A DNA stretch of 64,000 nt from Actinoplanes lutulentus (GTDB lineage: Bacteria; Actinomycetota; Actinomycetes; Mycobacteriales; Micromonosporaceae), in contig NZ_QLMJ01000001.1 of assembly GCF_003259845.1 (NCBI RefSeq), forward strand, positions 248,001-312,000. Reading direction: 5' to 3'. Every line of letters begins with the position of its first letter. Within the stretch, counting starts at the first letter, position 1. This document shows, piece after piece, positions 33,574 to 41,899 of the stretch. Under the pieces are notes generated by a model. It saw only the letters and a program-made list of their open reading frames with translations. It did no database searches and had not been told where the DNA came from. The position numbers and the translations under genes are program-made.

Positions 33574-34419
33574 ATGGACCGCTTCGCCCGGGTACGCCGC
33601 ATCGAGGCGCTCGACCCGGAGACCGACCACCGCGAGATCACGACACTCTTCTACGAGGACTTCGCGACGATCATGTTGTTGCAGGCGGTGACCGGGAACC
33701 TGATGACGTTCGCCGTCCCGCGGATGTCCCGGATCCTCAGCGCTACCGGCCAGTTCGAGCACCACACCGCGAAACGGTTCATCGACACCACGCTGCTCAC
33801 CGGCGCGGTCCTGGAACACGGCCTCGAACCCGGCCCCGGCCGCGAAGCCGCCCGCCGGGTCAACGCGATGCACCGCTCCTACGACATCCACCCGGACGAC
33901 TTCGTCGCGGTCGGCTGCGATATCCCGCTCATGTCCCTGGAGATCGCCGGCCGCTTCGGCTGGCGCCCGGTGACCGAAAACGAGCGCGAAGCCCTGCGTT
34001 TGCACTACAGCCACGAGGCACGCGCGTTCGGCTCCCACCGCCCGCTCCCGCCGTCACTCTCCGCGATGCGCGAGTTCTGGGAGCACTACCTCGACACGCA
34101 GACCGCTTACGAACCGCAGAACCGCCGGCTCACCGACGCCTTCATGAATTACCTGGTCACGCTGCTGCCGCGCCCGCTGCGCCCGATGATCCGCCCGATC
34201 CTGCTGGCCCAGGTCGACCCCCGAGTCCTGCGAGCCTGCGGACTTCGGTCACCCTCAGCGACTCGCCGCCGGCTTTCCGGAGCGGTCATGGGTACGGTCG
34301 GACGAGCCGGCCCCCAGGAGAACACATCGCAGGTGATCGAGCGCCTGACCAGCGCCGTCTATCCACACGGCTGGACCGTCGCGACGCTGGGCACCCATCC
34401 GAAACCACCGTCTATGTAG
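33574..34419 (+). CDS. MpaB-type oxygenase (DUF2236)
   Basis: A 281-residue protein of the DUF2236/MpaB family, heme-dependent oxygenases that include latex-cleaving proteins and the fungal MpaB. Typical segments are ALDPETDHREITTLFYEDF, FEHHTAKRFIDTTLL, NAMHRSYDIHPDDFVAVG and PLPPSLSAMREFWEHY. Histidines in EHH and MHRSY are candidates for the family's conserved metal/heme ligands. It is transcribed divergently from the ICMT/DCC unit, with TetR sites between. The C-terminal 60 residues are less conserved. Confidence 0.82.
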   Translation: MDRFARVRRIEALDPETDHREITTLFYEDFATIMLLQAVTGNLMTFAVPRMSRILSATGQFEHHTAKRFIDTTLLTGAVLEHGLEPGPGREAARRVNAMHRSYDIHPDDFVAVGCDIPLMSLEIAGRFGWRPVTENEREALRLHYSHEARAFGSHRPLPPSLSAMREFWEHYLDTQTAYEPQNRRLTDAFMNYLVTLLPRPLRPMIRPILLAQVDPRVLRACGLRSPSATRRRLSGAVMGTVGRAGPQENTSQVIERLTSAVYPHGWTVATLGTHPKPPSM

Positions 34420-34458
34420 CATGACGGACCAGCAAAATGTGAACGTGAAAGGCGCGGC

Positions 34459-36123
34459 ATGTCTGATCCGGTGGCGGGGGACAAAAAGGATCAGGAGGAG
34501 CCTCTGATTCCGGACGAATCAGCAGCTCCGGAGGAGCCGTCGGGTTCGGCTTCGGCTTTTAAGGAGCCGTCGGCTTCGGCTTCGGAGGATTCAGAGGTCG
34601 AGGCTCCGGCCGCTGCCGCGTTTGTCCCCGGTGTCGCGCCGGCTGCTGATCCCGAGCCGGCGACTGAGGTCGTGGTGGCGCGTTCTGATCAGCCTTACGG
34701 TGACCCGGTCGACCCCTGGGCGGGGCACGCGGCGGGCTTCAACACTCCGGTTGACGGGCATTACGCGTACCCGAAGGAAGAAATCGCGGAGCGCAAGCCG
34801 CGTCGCCGGACCTGGCTTGTCGTCGTGCTCGCGTCGCTGCTGACCATGGTGCTGGCGGTCGCGACGGCGGCGGTCGTCTATTTCTGGCCGCGTTATCCGG
34901 CGCTCGATTTCGAACGGCTCGCCGAGGGCCAGCACTTCTCGCCTGTCGTGCCGGTGAGTTCGGCCTGGTCGGACGCTACCGTGTCGGGCGACCGGATCTA
35001 TTTCGCGAGTTCCGACGTGAAGGGTGCCGTCGGGCTGACCGCGGTCGACGGTTACTCGACGCAGCCGTCCTGGAGCAGCACGGCGGCCGGCACCGCGAAG
35101 CGCTGGACCGGCATGATGGCGCTCTCCTACGGCGTGATGATCACCGGCACCACCGGGGTGAAGACCACCCCGAAACGAACCGTGGTGCTCGGCTCGGAAC
35201 AGGGCCAGCTGCTCTGGGACATCCTGCTCGGCAAGGACGACCAGATGATCTTCGGCAAGGACGTGGCGGTGCGCGTCGACGCGTCCGGCCACCGGCTGAT
35301 CGGCCTGGACGCGACGACCGGAAATGAACGCTGGCGCCTTCCCGACCTTTCGGACACCGGCACCCGCACGCTCCCGATCAGCGCGCCCGAGGACCTCACC
35401 GGTCCGACCAGCGGCCGCGGCCGCCCGTTCAGCCCCGCCTTCACCGACCAGCGGCTCGTGCAGATCAACGCCGACCATTCGGTACGCCTGGTCGACATGA
35501 ACTCCGGCACCGTCGGCAAAAGCTGGCAGACCGGAGCCGTCGCCGACGACCAGGTGTACGCCCACAACGGCCAGCTGATCATCCGTGAGTCCGGAAACGT
35601 TCAGCGCATCGTTGCCTACGACCTGGAGACGGGCAGCCCGAACCTGCTCTACACCGCCGAGCCCGACACCGAGTTGACCGGCTTGGCCCCGTGCGGCGAC
35701 GACCTGGTCTGCTTCGTGAAAACGGTCGACGGCGCGAAGACGCAGACCGTGGTCAGGCTGTCCCTGTCCGGCGCGCCGGCCTGGGAAAGTGGCGCCCTGA
35801 CCGAGATCATCAGGGTCTTCCCGATCGGCAACACGGTCATCGTGCAGAGCGAGACGAACACGACCCTGCTCGACGACAAGGGCGCGACGTCCTGGACGCA
35901 CCCGGGCTCGGTAGCCCGCATCGACTCGGGCAACATGCTCCGCTTCGGCCACATCTTCACCGCCGAACCGATCGACGAGTCCCTGTCCGGCCAGCACGTG
36001 GGCGACCCGCCGGTGGAGCTGGGCGCGGCCTACGACGTCCGCACCGAAACCTGCGCGTGGACAACGAGAGTGCTCGGCTGCGTGACCGAAAAGGACTACG
36101 TGACGCAGAGGTTCGCCAAGTAG
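34459..36123 (+). CDS. Membrane-anchored PQQ-type beta-propeller protein
   Basis: A 554-residue protein. The first 115 residues are acidic, low-complexity and probably disordered (PSGSASAFKEPSASASEDS), then an Arg-rich stop KPRRRTW and one helix (LVVVLASLLTMVLAVATAAVVYF) place the rest outside the cell. The outer part has propeller blades with the PQQ-repeat pattern (RTVVLGSEQGQLLWDILLG, RLIGLDATTGNERWRLPD, VRLVDMNSGTVGKSW, IVAYDLETGSPNLLY). No enzymatic residue set is evident, so a binding or assembly role is likely. No operon partner on the same strand. Confidence 0.85.
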   Translation: MSDPVAGDKKDQEEPLIPDESAAPEEPSGSASAFKEPSASASEDSEVEAPAAAAFVPGVAPAADPEPATEVVVARSDQPYGDPVDPWAGHAAGFNTPVDGHYAYPKEEIAERKPRRRTWLVVVLASLLTMVLAVATAAVVYFWPRYPALDFERLAEGQHFSPVVPVSSAWSDATVSGDRIYFASSDVKGAVGLTAVDGYSTQPSWSSTAAGTAKRWTGMMALSYGVMITGTTGVKTTPKRTVVLGSEQGQLLWDILLGKDDQMIFGKDVAVRVDASGHRLIGLDATTGNERWRLPDLSDTGTRTLPISAPEDLTGPTSGRGRPFSPAFTDQRLVQINADHSVRLVDMNSGTVGKSWQTGAVADDQVYAHNGQLIIRESGNVQRIVAYDLETGSPNLLYTAEPDTELTGLAPCGDDLVCFVKTVDGAKTQTVVRLSLSGAPAWESGALTEIIRVFPIGNTVIVQSETNTTLLDDKGATSWTHPGSVARIDSGNMLRFGHIFTAEPIDESLSGQHVGDPPVELGAAYDVRTETCAWTTRVLGCVTEKDYVTQRFAK

Positions 36124-36425
36124 CCCTCAAGCGCGTCCCGCCAGGCCGCCCGCACTCAGCCGGTCCCCCGCCGGGCCGCCCGTCGCCCTGGCGCCCCGTC
36201 GCCCTGGCGTCCGCCTACTCGTGAGTTTGCGGTCGATCGGCCGGCCGAACCGCACAAGATCTGAACAACGCCTCCCACCGAGAGCCGCCGCGCCGCTCGA
36301 ACCCGCCACCGATCCACAGAACGGCAAACTCGAAACAGCCGATACTTGCCAGTTCGAGAAGGGACGAGCGGCGAGGAGGCAGCGGGCGAACGCACTGAAT
36401 CGCGCGGGTGGTTCGCCGCTGAAGG
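36124..36425. other. Intergenic region with dispersed repeat, convergent gene ends
   Basis: The 302 bases between the propeller gene and the thioesterase gene contain short CCCGTCGCCCTGGCG repeats (36175-36210) and a 115-base repeat that recurs at 59490. No gene is seen. Confidence 0.65.
36216..36330. repeat. Family B-related dispersed block, copy 1
   Basis: Begins with CTCGTGAGTTTGCGGTCG, whose TGCGGT pairs with ACCGCA, and continues through ACCGCACAAGATC, CGAGAGCCGCCGCGCCGCTC and ACCGATCCACAGA. The same order of segments occurs at 59490-59605, so both are copies of one element of about 110 bases. The first 45 bases resemble the family B hairpins. Confidence 0.75.
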
Positions 36426-36881
36426 TTAGCTGGGCTGGAGGATTGTGGTGGCCAGGGTGCGGGCGTGGTCGGTCCACGGGGAGGGGCGCATCGTGGCCGG
36501 GTCCAGGCGGACGTTCACGCGGCGGCCCTCGGCGTACACCGTCTCGCCGTCCGTGGAGGTCACGCGGAAGCGGTAGGTCGCGCTCGACGTGCCGAGTTTC
36601 TCCAGCCAGAAGTGGACGGTCACGTTGCCGGTGCCGAGGACCGGGCGGTTGAACGTGATCCCGTACTCCCGGACCACGTTGAACGCGTCCGGGGTGGTCG
36701 GGCGGCCGCCGGCGAACGAGACGCCGCGTTCGGCCCACCAGAGGGAGATGGCGCGCTCGACCAGCACCGCGTACCGGGAGTTGTGCAGCATCCCCATCGC
36801 GTCCAGGTCGTCGAAGTGGACGGGAACGTGCACGACATCCCCAAAGGAAACCGAGGAAACGGACGAAAGCGCGGCGGTCAT
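36426..36881 (-). CDS. Acyl-CoA thioesterase, 4-hydroxybenzoyl-CoA thioesterase type (hotdog fold)
   Basis: A 151-residue hotdog protein: VPVHFDDLDAMGMLHNSRYAVLVERA contains the catalytic Asp and the HNxxY stretch of the 4HBT family, then the central helix YGITFNRPVLGTGNVTV and VYAEGRRVNVRLD. Such enzymes hydrolyse acyl- or aroyl-CoA thioesters. ATG at 36881 overlaps the stop of the TetR gene by 4 bases (ATGA), so the pair is co-translated and probably controlled by that regulator. Confidence 0.85.
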   Translation of the reverse strand: MTAALSSVSSVSFGDVVHVPVHFDDLDAMGMLHNSRYAVLVERAISLWWAERGVSFAGGRPTTPDAFNVVREYGITFNRPVLGTGNVTVHFWLEKLGTSSATYRFRVTSTDGETVYAEGRRVNVRLDPATMRPSPWTDHARTLATTILQPS

Positions 36882-37513
36882 GTCAGCTCCGGGAGGGTCG
36901 TGGGGTCGGTGACGATCGAGTGCAGATGTTCGAGCAGGGCCTGGCGGGCGCGGTGGAACGTCGGTTCCGTCCCGAAGACCGGCGCCTGCATGACGGCGCA
37001 AATCCCCAAAGACTCCGTTTGGTACGCGAGACCGTCCGGGCTCACGTCAGCACGAACCTCCCCGAGGCTTACCGCGTCGGCGGCTGTCCTGGTCAGGAAG
37101 GCCATCCAGTCGCGCAGTTCGGCGGCGAGGCGTTCGCGGATCACGCCGGGCCGGGCGTTGAACTCGAAGTGCGCGTTCGCGAAGAAGCAGCCACCGGGCA
37201 GAACCCGGGACTCGTAGAAGGCGAGCCGGCAGTCGTGCACGGCCCACAGCCGCTGTACGCCCGCCGGCGCCGACCGGGCGGGCCCGATCACCAGCGAGGT
37301 CCACTGGGCCCGGGCGTGGTCGATCACGGCGAGCTGGAGGGCCTCTTTCGACCGCCAGTGCGCGAAGAGGCCGGACTTGCTGACGCCGAGCGCGTCGGCG
37401 ACCTGGCTGAGCGACAGCCCGTCGAGCCCGTTGACGGTGGCGAGCAGCAGCGCCTGATCGAGCACGGCGGTGCGGGTCCGCTCGCCCCGGATCAGCCTGC
37501 CGTCCTGAGTCAT
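36878..37513 (-). CDS. TetR-family regulator of the thioesterase operon
   Basis: A 211-residue TetR protein with the HTH TRTAVLDQALLLATVNGLDGLSLSQVADALGVSKSGLFAHWRSKEALQ and C-terminal GGCFFANAHFEFNARPGVI, which is common in the TetR_C_6-like YcdC/TetR subgroup. A palindromic site about 20 bases upstream of the start (37530) suggests autoregulation. Co-translated with the thioesterase gene, which suggests an acyl- or aromatic-CoA as ligand. Confidence 0.85.
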   Translation of the reverse strand: MTQDGRLIRGERTRTAVLDQALLLATVNGLDGLSLSQVADALGVSKSGLFAHWRSKEALQLAVIDHARAQWTSLVIGPARSAPAGVQRLWAVHDCRLAFYESRVLPGGCFFANAHFEFNARPGVIRERLAAELRDWMAFLTRTAADAVSLGEVRADVSPDGLAYQTESLGICAVMQAPVFGTEPTFHRARQALLEHLHSIVTDPTTLPELT

Positions 37514-37529
37514 GCCCCGACCCTACAAA

Positions 37530-37545
37530 ACGACCGACCGTTCGT
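37530..37545 (-). promoter_or_regulatory. TetR operator candidate
   Basis: ACGACCGACCGTTCGT is an imperfect palindrome of the kind often bound by TetR regulators (ACGA...TCGT ends), located 17 bases upstream of the TetR start codon, just after an AT-rich stretch AAATATAAT that can hold the promoter. Confidence 0.5.
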
Positions 37546-37573
37546 AAATATAATCCGGCCCACAAACACGGCA

Positions 37574-37602
37574 GGGCCCGGCGCGCGATGCACGCCGGGC
37601 CC
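37574..37602 (-). terminator. Terminator after fprA
   Basis: GGGCCCGGCG pairs perfectly with CGCCGGGCCC around 9 bases, 51 bases beyond the stop codon of the minus-strand fprA gene. Confidence 0.75.
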
Positions 37603-37604
37603 GA

Positions 37605-37644
37605 AAAGCCGTAAAGCCGTAAAGCTGTAAAGCTGTAAAGCCGT
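37605..37644. repeat. 8-base tandem repeat, five units
   Basis: AAAGCCGT / AAAGCTGT repeats five times, between the fprA stop codon and its terminator hairpin. Confidence 0.85.
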
Positions 37645-37652
37645 AAAACAGA

Positions 37653-38999
37653 TCAGCCGTTGCAGATGTTGGTCATCTCGTCGCGGGCGACGACCTTGAC
37701 CCGCTTGCGGCCGTGCGGCTCGCCGAGGGTGACCTCGTGGGCGTCCAGCTTCTGCCAGCCCTCCCAGTCGGTGAAGTCGACGTCGCGCGAGCGCAGGTAG
37801 TCCAGCACCGCCGAGGCGGACGGCTCGACCGGAGCCGGCAGCTTCTCGGTGTCGGCCAGCAGGCTCTGGACGGTCTCGTTGGCGTCACCCTTGGTGTGGC
37901 CGATCAGGCCGACCGGGCCGCGCTTGATCCAGCCGGTGACGTACATGCCGGGGATGTGCTCGCCGTCGAGGTCGAGGATCCGGCCCGCCTCGTGCGGGAT
38001 GGTGCCGGTCTTGGTGTCGAACGGCAGGTCGGGCAGCGCGGTGCTGAGGTACCCGACGGCGCGGTATACGGCCTGGACCGGCCAGTCGGTGAACTCGCCG
38101 GTGCCGCGGACCCAGCCGTCGCCGGTCAGTTCCTGGGTCTCGGTACGCAGACCGACCACCTTGCCGTCCTCACCGAGCACCTCGACCGGGGCCTGGAGGA
38201 AGTACAGGTGCAGGCGGCGCGGACGGTCCCGCGGGTCGCGGACGGCCCAGTTCTGCAGGATGTCGACGCACATCTTGACGTGCCGGGTGTCGCGCATCGC
38301 CTGGAGGCTGCCCTCGTCGAACTCGATGCCCTCGGGGTGGACGATCACCTCGACGTTCGGCGAGTGGTCGAGCTCGCGCAGCTCCAGCGGGGTGAACTTG
38401 ACCTGCGCCGGGCCACGACGGGAGAACAGGTGCACGTCGGTGACCGGGCTGGTCTTCAGACCCTGGTACACGTTGTCCGGGATCTCGGTGACCAGCAGCT
38501 CGTCGGCGGTCTTCGCGAGGATCCGGGCCACGTCGACGGCCACGTTGCCGGCGCCGATGACGGCGACCTCGGTGGCTTCGAGCGGCCACTCACGGGCCAC
38601 GTCGGGGTGGCCGTTGTACCAGGAGGCGAAGTCAGCGGCGCCGTAGCTGCCGTTGAGCTCGACGCCGGGGATGTCGAGCGCCCGGTCCTTCTCGGCGCCG
38701 GACGCGATGATCGTGGCGTCGTAGAAGCGGCTGAGCTCCTCGGGCTTGACGTCGGTGCCGTACTCGACGTTGCCGATGAAGCGGATCCGCTCGTTGTTCA
38801 GGATCCGGGTGAGCGCGTTGACGATCTCCTTGATCCGCGGGTGGTCGGGTGCCACTCCGTACCGAATCAGGCCGTAGGGGGTGGGAAGTTTGTCGAAAAT
38901 GTCGACGGTGACCGTTTCCGAAGCCTTGATCAGGTGATCGGCGGCGTAGATGCCGGCCGGTCCCGCACCGATGACAGCAACCCGCAGGGGGCGATCCAT
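37653..38999 (-). CDS. fprA: FprA-type ferredoxin/adrenodoxin NADP reductase
   Basis: A 448-residue FAD enzyme that passes electrons between NADPH and ferredoxin, for example to support cytochromes P450. The two dinucleotide motifs VIGAGPAGIYAADHL (FAD) and VIGAGNVAVDVARIL (NADP), the GLIRYGVAPDHP segment and the C-terminal YVTGWIKRGPVGLIGHTKGD match adrenodoxin reductase-type FprA. Length is close to mycobacterial FprA (about 456). ATG at 38999 is the start that begins right at the FAD motif. The promoter upstream has the 19-base spacing of MerR/SoxR-controlled genes, so induction by oxidants or a metal is possible. Confidence 0.93.
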   Translation of the reverse strand: MDRPLRVAVIGAGPAGIYAADHLIKASETVTVDIFDKLPTPYGLIRYGVAPDHPRIKEIVNALTRILNNERIRFIGNVEYGTDVKPEELSRFYDATIIASGAEKDRALDIPGVELNGSYGAADFASWYNGHPDVAREWPLEATEVAVIGAGNVAVDVARILAKTADELLVTEIPDNVYQGLKTSPVTDVHLFSRRGPAQVKFTPLELRELDHSPNVEVIVHPEGIEFDEGSLQAMRDTRHVKMCVDILQNWAVRDPRDRPRRLHLYFLQAPVEVLGEDGKVVGLRTETQELTGDGWVRGTGEFTDWPVQAVYRAVGYLSTALPDLPFDTKTGTIPHEAGRILDLDGEHIPGMYVTGWIKRGPVGLIGHTKGDANETVQSLLADTEKLPAPVEPSASAVLDYLRSRDVDFTDWEGWQKLDAHEVTLGEPHGRKRVKVVARDEMTNICNG

Positions 39000-39061
39000 A
39001 GGTAAATCCCTCACTCGCGCTTGAGTCCGGCCACGCCGATGATCGACAGGAAACCGCCAAG

Positions 39062-39092
39062 ACTCTAAAACTTGAACCTAGGTTGAGATCAA
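39062..39092 (-). promoter_or_regulatory. MerR/SoxR-type promoter of fprA
   Basis: On the minus strand the -35 TTGATC (39092-39087) and the -10 TAGAGT (39067-39062) are separated by 19 bases rather than 17, and the spacer is centred on the palindrome AACCTAGGTT. This over-long spacing with a central dyad is characteristic for MerR-family activated promoters, including SoxR targets. The MerR protein itself is not in the window. Confidence 0.6.
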
Positions 39093-39120
39093 GTCGATCT
39101 CATGGGCCCGAACCGGTTCA

Positions 39121-39696
39121 TCAGCGGACAGAATGGCCGAACTCGCCTACTAGCACGGTAAGGTTAGGCTGCCCAAACTCCCTGGTTAGCGCGCTGAAAC
39201 GGCCCGGCTTGTCCGCTCCGAACCGACTGATCGACGCCATAAATGTGTTAGTGGTCACGAACGACGGCGGCGTCGATTTGCTGTGGAATTTGTCCGCATA
39301 CATCACGAGACGTTCCTCGGCGGTCTCGGCGAGGTAATCGGCCGGCGCCAGCGGCAGCCCCTGCCGGACCACGTCCTCGGCGGAGATACCGACCCCGGTG
39401 TGGTGCGAGCAGAACCGGGAGAGCACGTCCGGGAGCCCCAGCTCGCGCAGCAGCTCCTCCCCCAGCACGCCGTGCCGGACGTAGTTGTCGTCCGGAGCGA
39501 GCCGGTAGACCCCGATGTCATGCAGCAGGCAGCCGGCCTTCACCAGATCGACATCAAGTTGATCTTCCTTTGCATGAAGAAGCTGCGCCGCGACACCCCA
39601 GACGATCTGACAATGCGTCCACACCGAGTCGAACGCCTCACGGCTCGGCGCGGCCTGCCGGTGCATCTCGCGGATCTGGGTCTCGGTCGGAATCAC
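39121..39696 (-). CDS. HD-domain phosphohydrolase-like protein
   Basis: A 191-residue HD-superfamily protein. His near residue 28 (THCQIVW), the HD pair in AGCLLHDIGVYRL and later CSHHTGV and YADKFHSK supply the metal ligands H...HD...D of HD hydrolases. The ending TREFGQPNLTVLVGEFGHSVR is not known to me. It starts inside the end of the LysR gene, which suggests co-transcription. Confidence 0.82.
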   Translation of the reverse strand: MIPTETQIREMHRQAAPSREAFDSVWTHCQIVWGVAAQLLHAKEDQLDVDLVKAGCLLHDIGVYRLAPDDNYVRHGVLGEELLRELGLPDVLSRFCSHHTGVGISAEDVVRQGLPLAPADYLAETAEERLVMYADKFHSKSTPPSFVTTNTFMASISRFGADKPGRFSALTREFGQPNLTVLVGEFGHSVR

Positions 39697-40606
39697 GTAG
39701 AGAAGATGCCACGTCGCCCAGAGCCGCGAGAAAGGCGGTCAGGGCCGGCGCCTCCGGGCCCTCCCTGGTGACCACGTAGAGCCGTCGTCCCAGGCTCTGC
39801 TCGGCGACGTCGCGAAAGGCCACCGCCGGGTCGGAGGCGGGCAGGGTCAGCAGCGGCAGCAGAGCCACCGCGCCGGCCTGCCGGACCAGCTCCAGTTGCA
39901 CCTCCGCGTCGTAACAGCGGTGCCGCAGATCCGGATCGAACCCGCCCAGGGAACGGCAGGTGCCGACGACCATGGCGTGGTGGCCGGTCCCCGGATCGGA
40001 GGTGGTCCAGACCTCGTCACGCAGCGCCGCGATCGGCACCGGCGAGCCCGCGGCGGCGAGCGGATGACTGACCGGCAGCACCAGTTTCAGCGGCTCGGTG
40101 TGCAGCAGCGCGAACCGCAGGCCGGCCGGGCGCGGGCGGGGGTGGCCGTCGTACTCGTCGCTGATCAGCAGATCGACCGAGCCGAGTCGCAGCTCCGGCA
40201 GCGCCTGCTCGACCTCCAGCTCGCGCACCTCGGCACGGATGCCGGGTGAGGACAGCGCCAGCCTCGCGACCGCCGGGACCAGCAGGCGGCGGGCGGCGGA
40301 CTGGAGGCCGGACAGACGTACGGTTCCGCGTACAAAATCGGTCTGGGCCGCGAGATCCGCCATGGCCGCGTCGGCGGCAGTGAGAAGGAGCCCCGCGTGG
40401 CTCGCCAGAAGGCGACCCGCGTCCGTGAGGCGCACGCCGCGCCCGGACTTCTCGAAGAGCGTGGCGCCCGTCTCCTTCTCCAGCAGCGTCAGCTGCTGCG
40501 AGATCGCCGACGGGCTGTAACCGAGGGCCGTCGCGACCGCGCCCAGCGTGCCACGCACTTCGAACTCACGGAGGAAGCGCAACCGGCGAAGATCGAGCGT
40601 GACCAT
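39638..40606 (-). CDS. LysR-family regulator
   Basis: A 322-residue LysR protein: HTH at the N-terminus (LRRLRFLREFEVRGTLGAVATALGYSPSAISQQLTLLEKETG) and a periplasmic-binding-like effector domain. It is divergent from an EamA exporter gene 73 bases away, so it is the probable regulator of that exporter. Start ATG 40606; a TTG two codons earlier is possible. Its 3' end overlaps the HD-domain gene by 59 bases, with the last residues proline- and charge-rich, so the last part may not be essential. Confidence 0.88.
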   Translation of the reverse strand: MVTLDLRRLRFLREFEVRGTLGAVATALGYSPSAISQQLTLLEKETGATLFEKSGRGVRLTDAGRLLASHAGLLLTAADAAMADLAAQTDFVRGTVRLSGLQSAARRLLVPAVARLALSSPGIRAEVRELEVEQALPELRLGSVDLLISDEYDGHPRPRPAGLRFALLHTEPLKLVLPVSHPLAAAGSPVPIAALRDEVWTTSDPGTGHHAMVVGTCRSLGGFDPDLRHRCYDAEVQLELVRQAGAVALLPLLTLPASDPAVAFRDVAEQSLGRRLYVVTREGPEAPALTAFLAALGDVASSLRDSDRDPDPRDAPAGRAEP

Positions 40607-40679
40607 GCACAAATCCTAACCAGTCAGCTCCATCAATCATCACTGGACGTGACGAGTCAGCGGGGCAAAGCTCGACGTC

Positions 40680-41615
40680 ATGGGTCCCGTTCTCTGCCTC
40701 GTCTCCGCGGTCTGCTTCGGCGCGCTGGGCATCTTCGGCAAGCTCGCCTTCGAAGCCGGCGTCTCCCCCGCCGCGCTGCTGCTGATCCGTTTCGGTCTGG
40801 CAGCGGTGGTCATGGCCGCCTTCCTCGCCATCCGGCGAGAGAAGCGGAAGATCAAGACCCCCGGCCGGCTTCTGGCCGCGGCCCTCACTCTCGGAGCCCT
40901 GGGGTACGCGGCCCAGGCGAGCCTGTATTTCGCAGCGCTGCACCGGATGGACGCGTCGCTGCTGTCGCTGGTCTTCTACCTGTATCCGCTGCTCGTGACG
41001 GTGACGGCGGTGGTGCTCGGCCGGGACAGGCTGACGCCCGGGAGGGTCGCCGCGCTGCTCGCCGCGTCCGCCGGGGTGCTGCTGGTCCTGCTCGGCGCGG
41101 GCGGTGTGCCGATCGATCCGATCGGGGTGATCCTGGCGTTCGCGTCGGCGGTCACCTACACCGTGTACATCCTCTGCTCGGACCGGGTCGTGCGGCGGAT
41201 GCCGCCGCTGCTGCTGACCACACTGGTGCTGACCGGCGCGGCCGCGGCGCTGGGAATCCGTTCGCTGATCGGCGGCGGTGTCGACCTGAGATTCGGCGCC
41301 GAGGGCTGGCTCTGGCTGGGCTGCATCGTCGTGGTCTCCACAGTGCTGCCGATCATGGCGTTCTTCGCGGGTCTGCGCCGGACCGGACCGTCGACGGCGG
41401 CGATCCTCTCCACGTTCGAGCCGGTGGTCACGACGGCACTGGCGGCGATGTTGCTGCACGAGTCGCTGACGGCCATCCAATCGGCCGGTGGCCTGCTGGT
41501 CCTCTCGTCAGTTGTCATCCTCCAATTGAGATCTGGTCGTGACGGAAAGACGTCAATATCATCAGCGCTTGATTCTCAAAGTAAGTACCGGGTTGGAAAC
41601 GCTGTGGGACGATAG
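40680..41615 (+). CDS. EamA/DMT-family exporter
   Basis: A 311-residue membrane protein with ten helices in two EamA repeats (VLCLVSAVCFGALGIFGKLAF and GVILAFASAVTYTVYILCSD). Members export amino acids, purines and other small metabolites. It is divergent from the LysR gene and shares its control region, so it is probably induced with it. Its stop codon lies 110 bases before the fxs operon, on the same strand, and a hairpin follows the stop. Confidence 0.88.
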   Translation: MGPVLCLVSAVCFGALGIFGKLAFEAGVSPAALLLIRFGLAAVVMAAFLAIRREKRKIKTPGRLLAAALTLGALGYAAQASLYFAALHRMDASLLSLVFYLYPLLVTVTAVVLGRDRLTPGRVAALLAASAGVLLVLLGAGGVPIDPIGVILAFASAVTYTVYILCSDRVVRRMPPLLLTTLVLTGAAAALGIRSLIGGGVDLRFGAEGWLWLGCIVVVSTVLPIMAFFAGLRRTGPSTAAILSTFEPVVTTALAAMLLHESLTAIQSAGGLLVLSSVVILQLRSGRDGKTSISSALDSQSKYRVGNAVGR

Positions 41616-41620
41616 TGGGT

Positions 41621-41645
41621 GGTTCGCGCCCTGAACCAGCGAACC
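41621..41645 (+). terminator. Hairpin after the exporter gene
   Basis: GGTTCGC pairs with GCGAACC around 11 bases, 5 bases after the EamA stop codon. The stem is short (7 base pairs); it would insulate the fxs operon. Confidence 0.45.
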
Positions 41646-41725
41646 CGGACCAGCGATAACCAATCCGGCGCAATCTCCGTTGAGCCGGTCGCGAGACCTC
41701 GAATCTGATATGACCTGGAGATATC

Positions 41726-41899
41726 GTGAACACCGAAGTCGCGACCGCGGACAACCTGGTCGGGCCGCTGGCCGTCATCAATGAGACGCCGCTGCGGGAC
41801 ATCCGCGCCGAGCAGGCCGACCGCGTGGTCCGGCGGATCGTCGACAAGGAAGCCCTTCTGAAGCGGTTGGATGTGGCCGCGTTCCAGTCAGCACACTGA
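41726..41899 (+). CDS. fxsA: FxsA: FxSxx-COOH cyclophane RiPP precursor peptide
   Basis: A 57-residue peptide gene. GTG at 41726 has the ribosome binding site GGAG 6 bases before it. The leader ends with the hydrophobic, charged stretch KEALLKRLDV and the C-terminus is AAFQSAH: the F-x-S-x-x-COOH signature of the FxsA family. In the three-residue cyclophane class the maturase links the Phe ring to the beta carbon of the third residue, here probably Phe53 to Ser55, leaving Ala-His free. ILE/PLRDI near residue 23 resembles the conserved leader of such peptides. The stop codon overlaps the maturase start by one base (TGATG). This gene is below usual gene-finder size limits. Confidence 0.88.
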   Translation: MNTEVATADNLVGPLAVINETPLRDIRAEQADRVVRRIVDKEALLKRLDVAAFQSAH

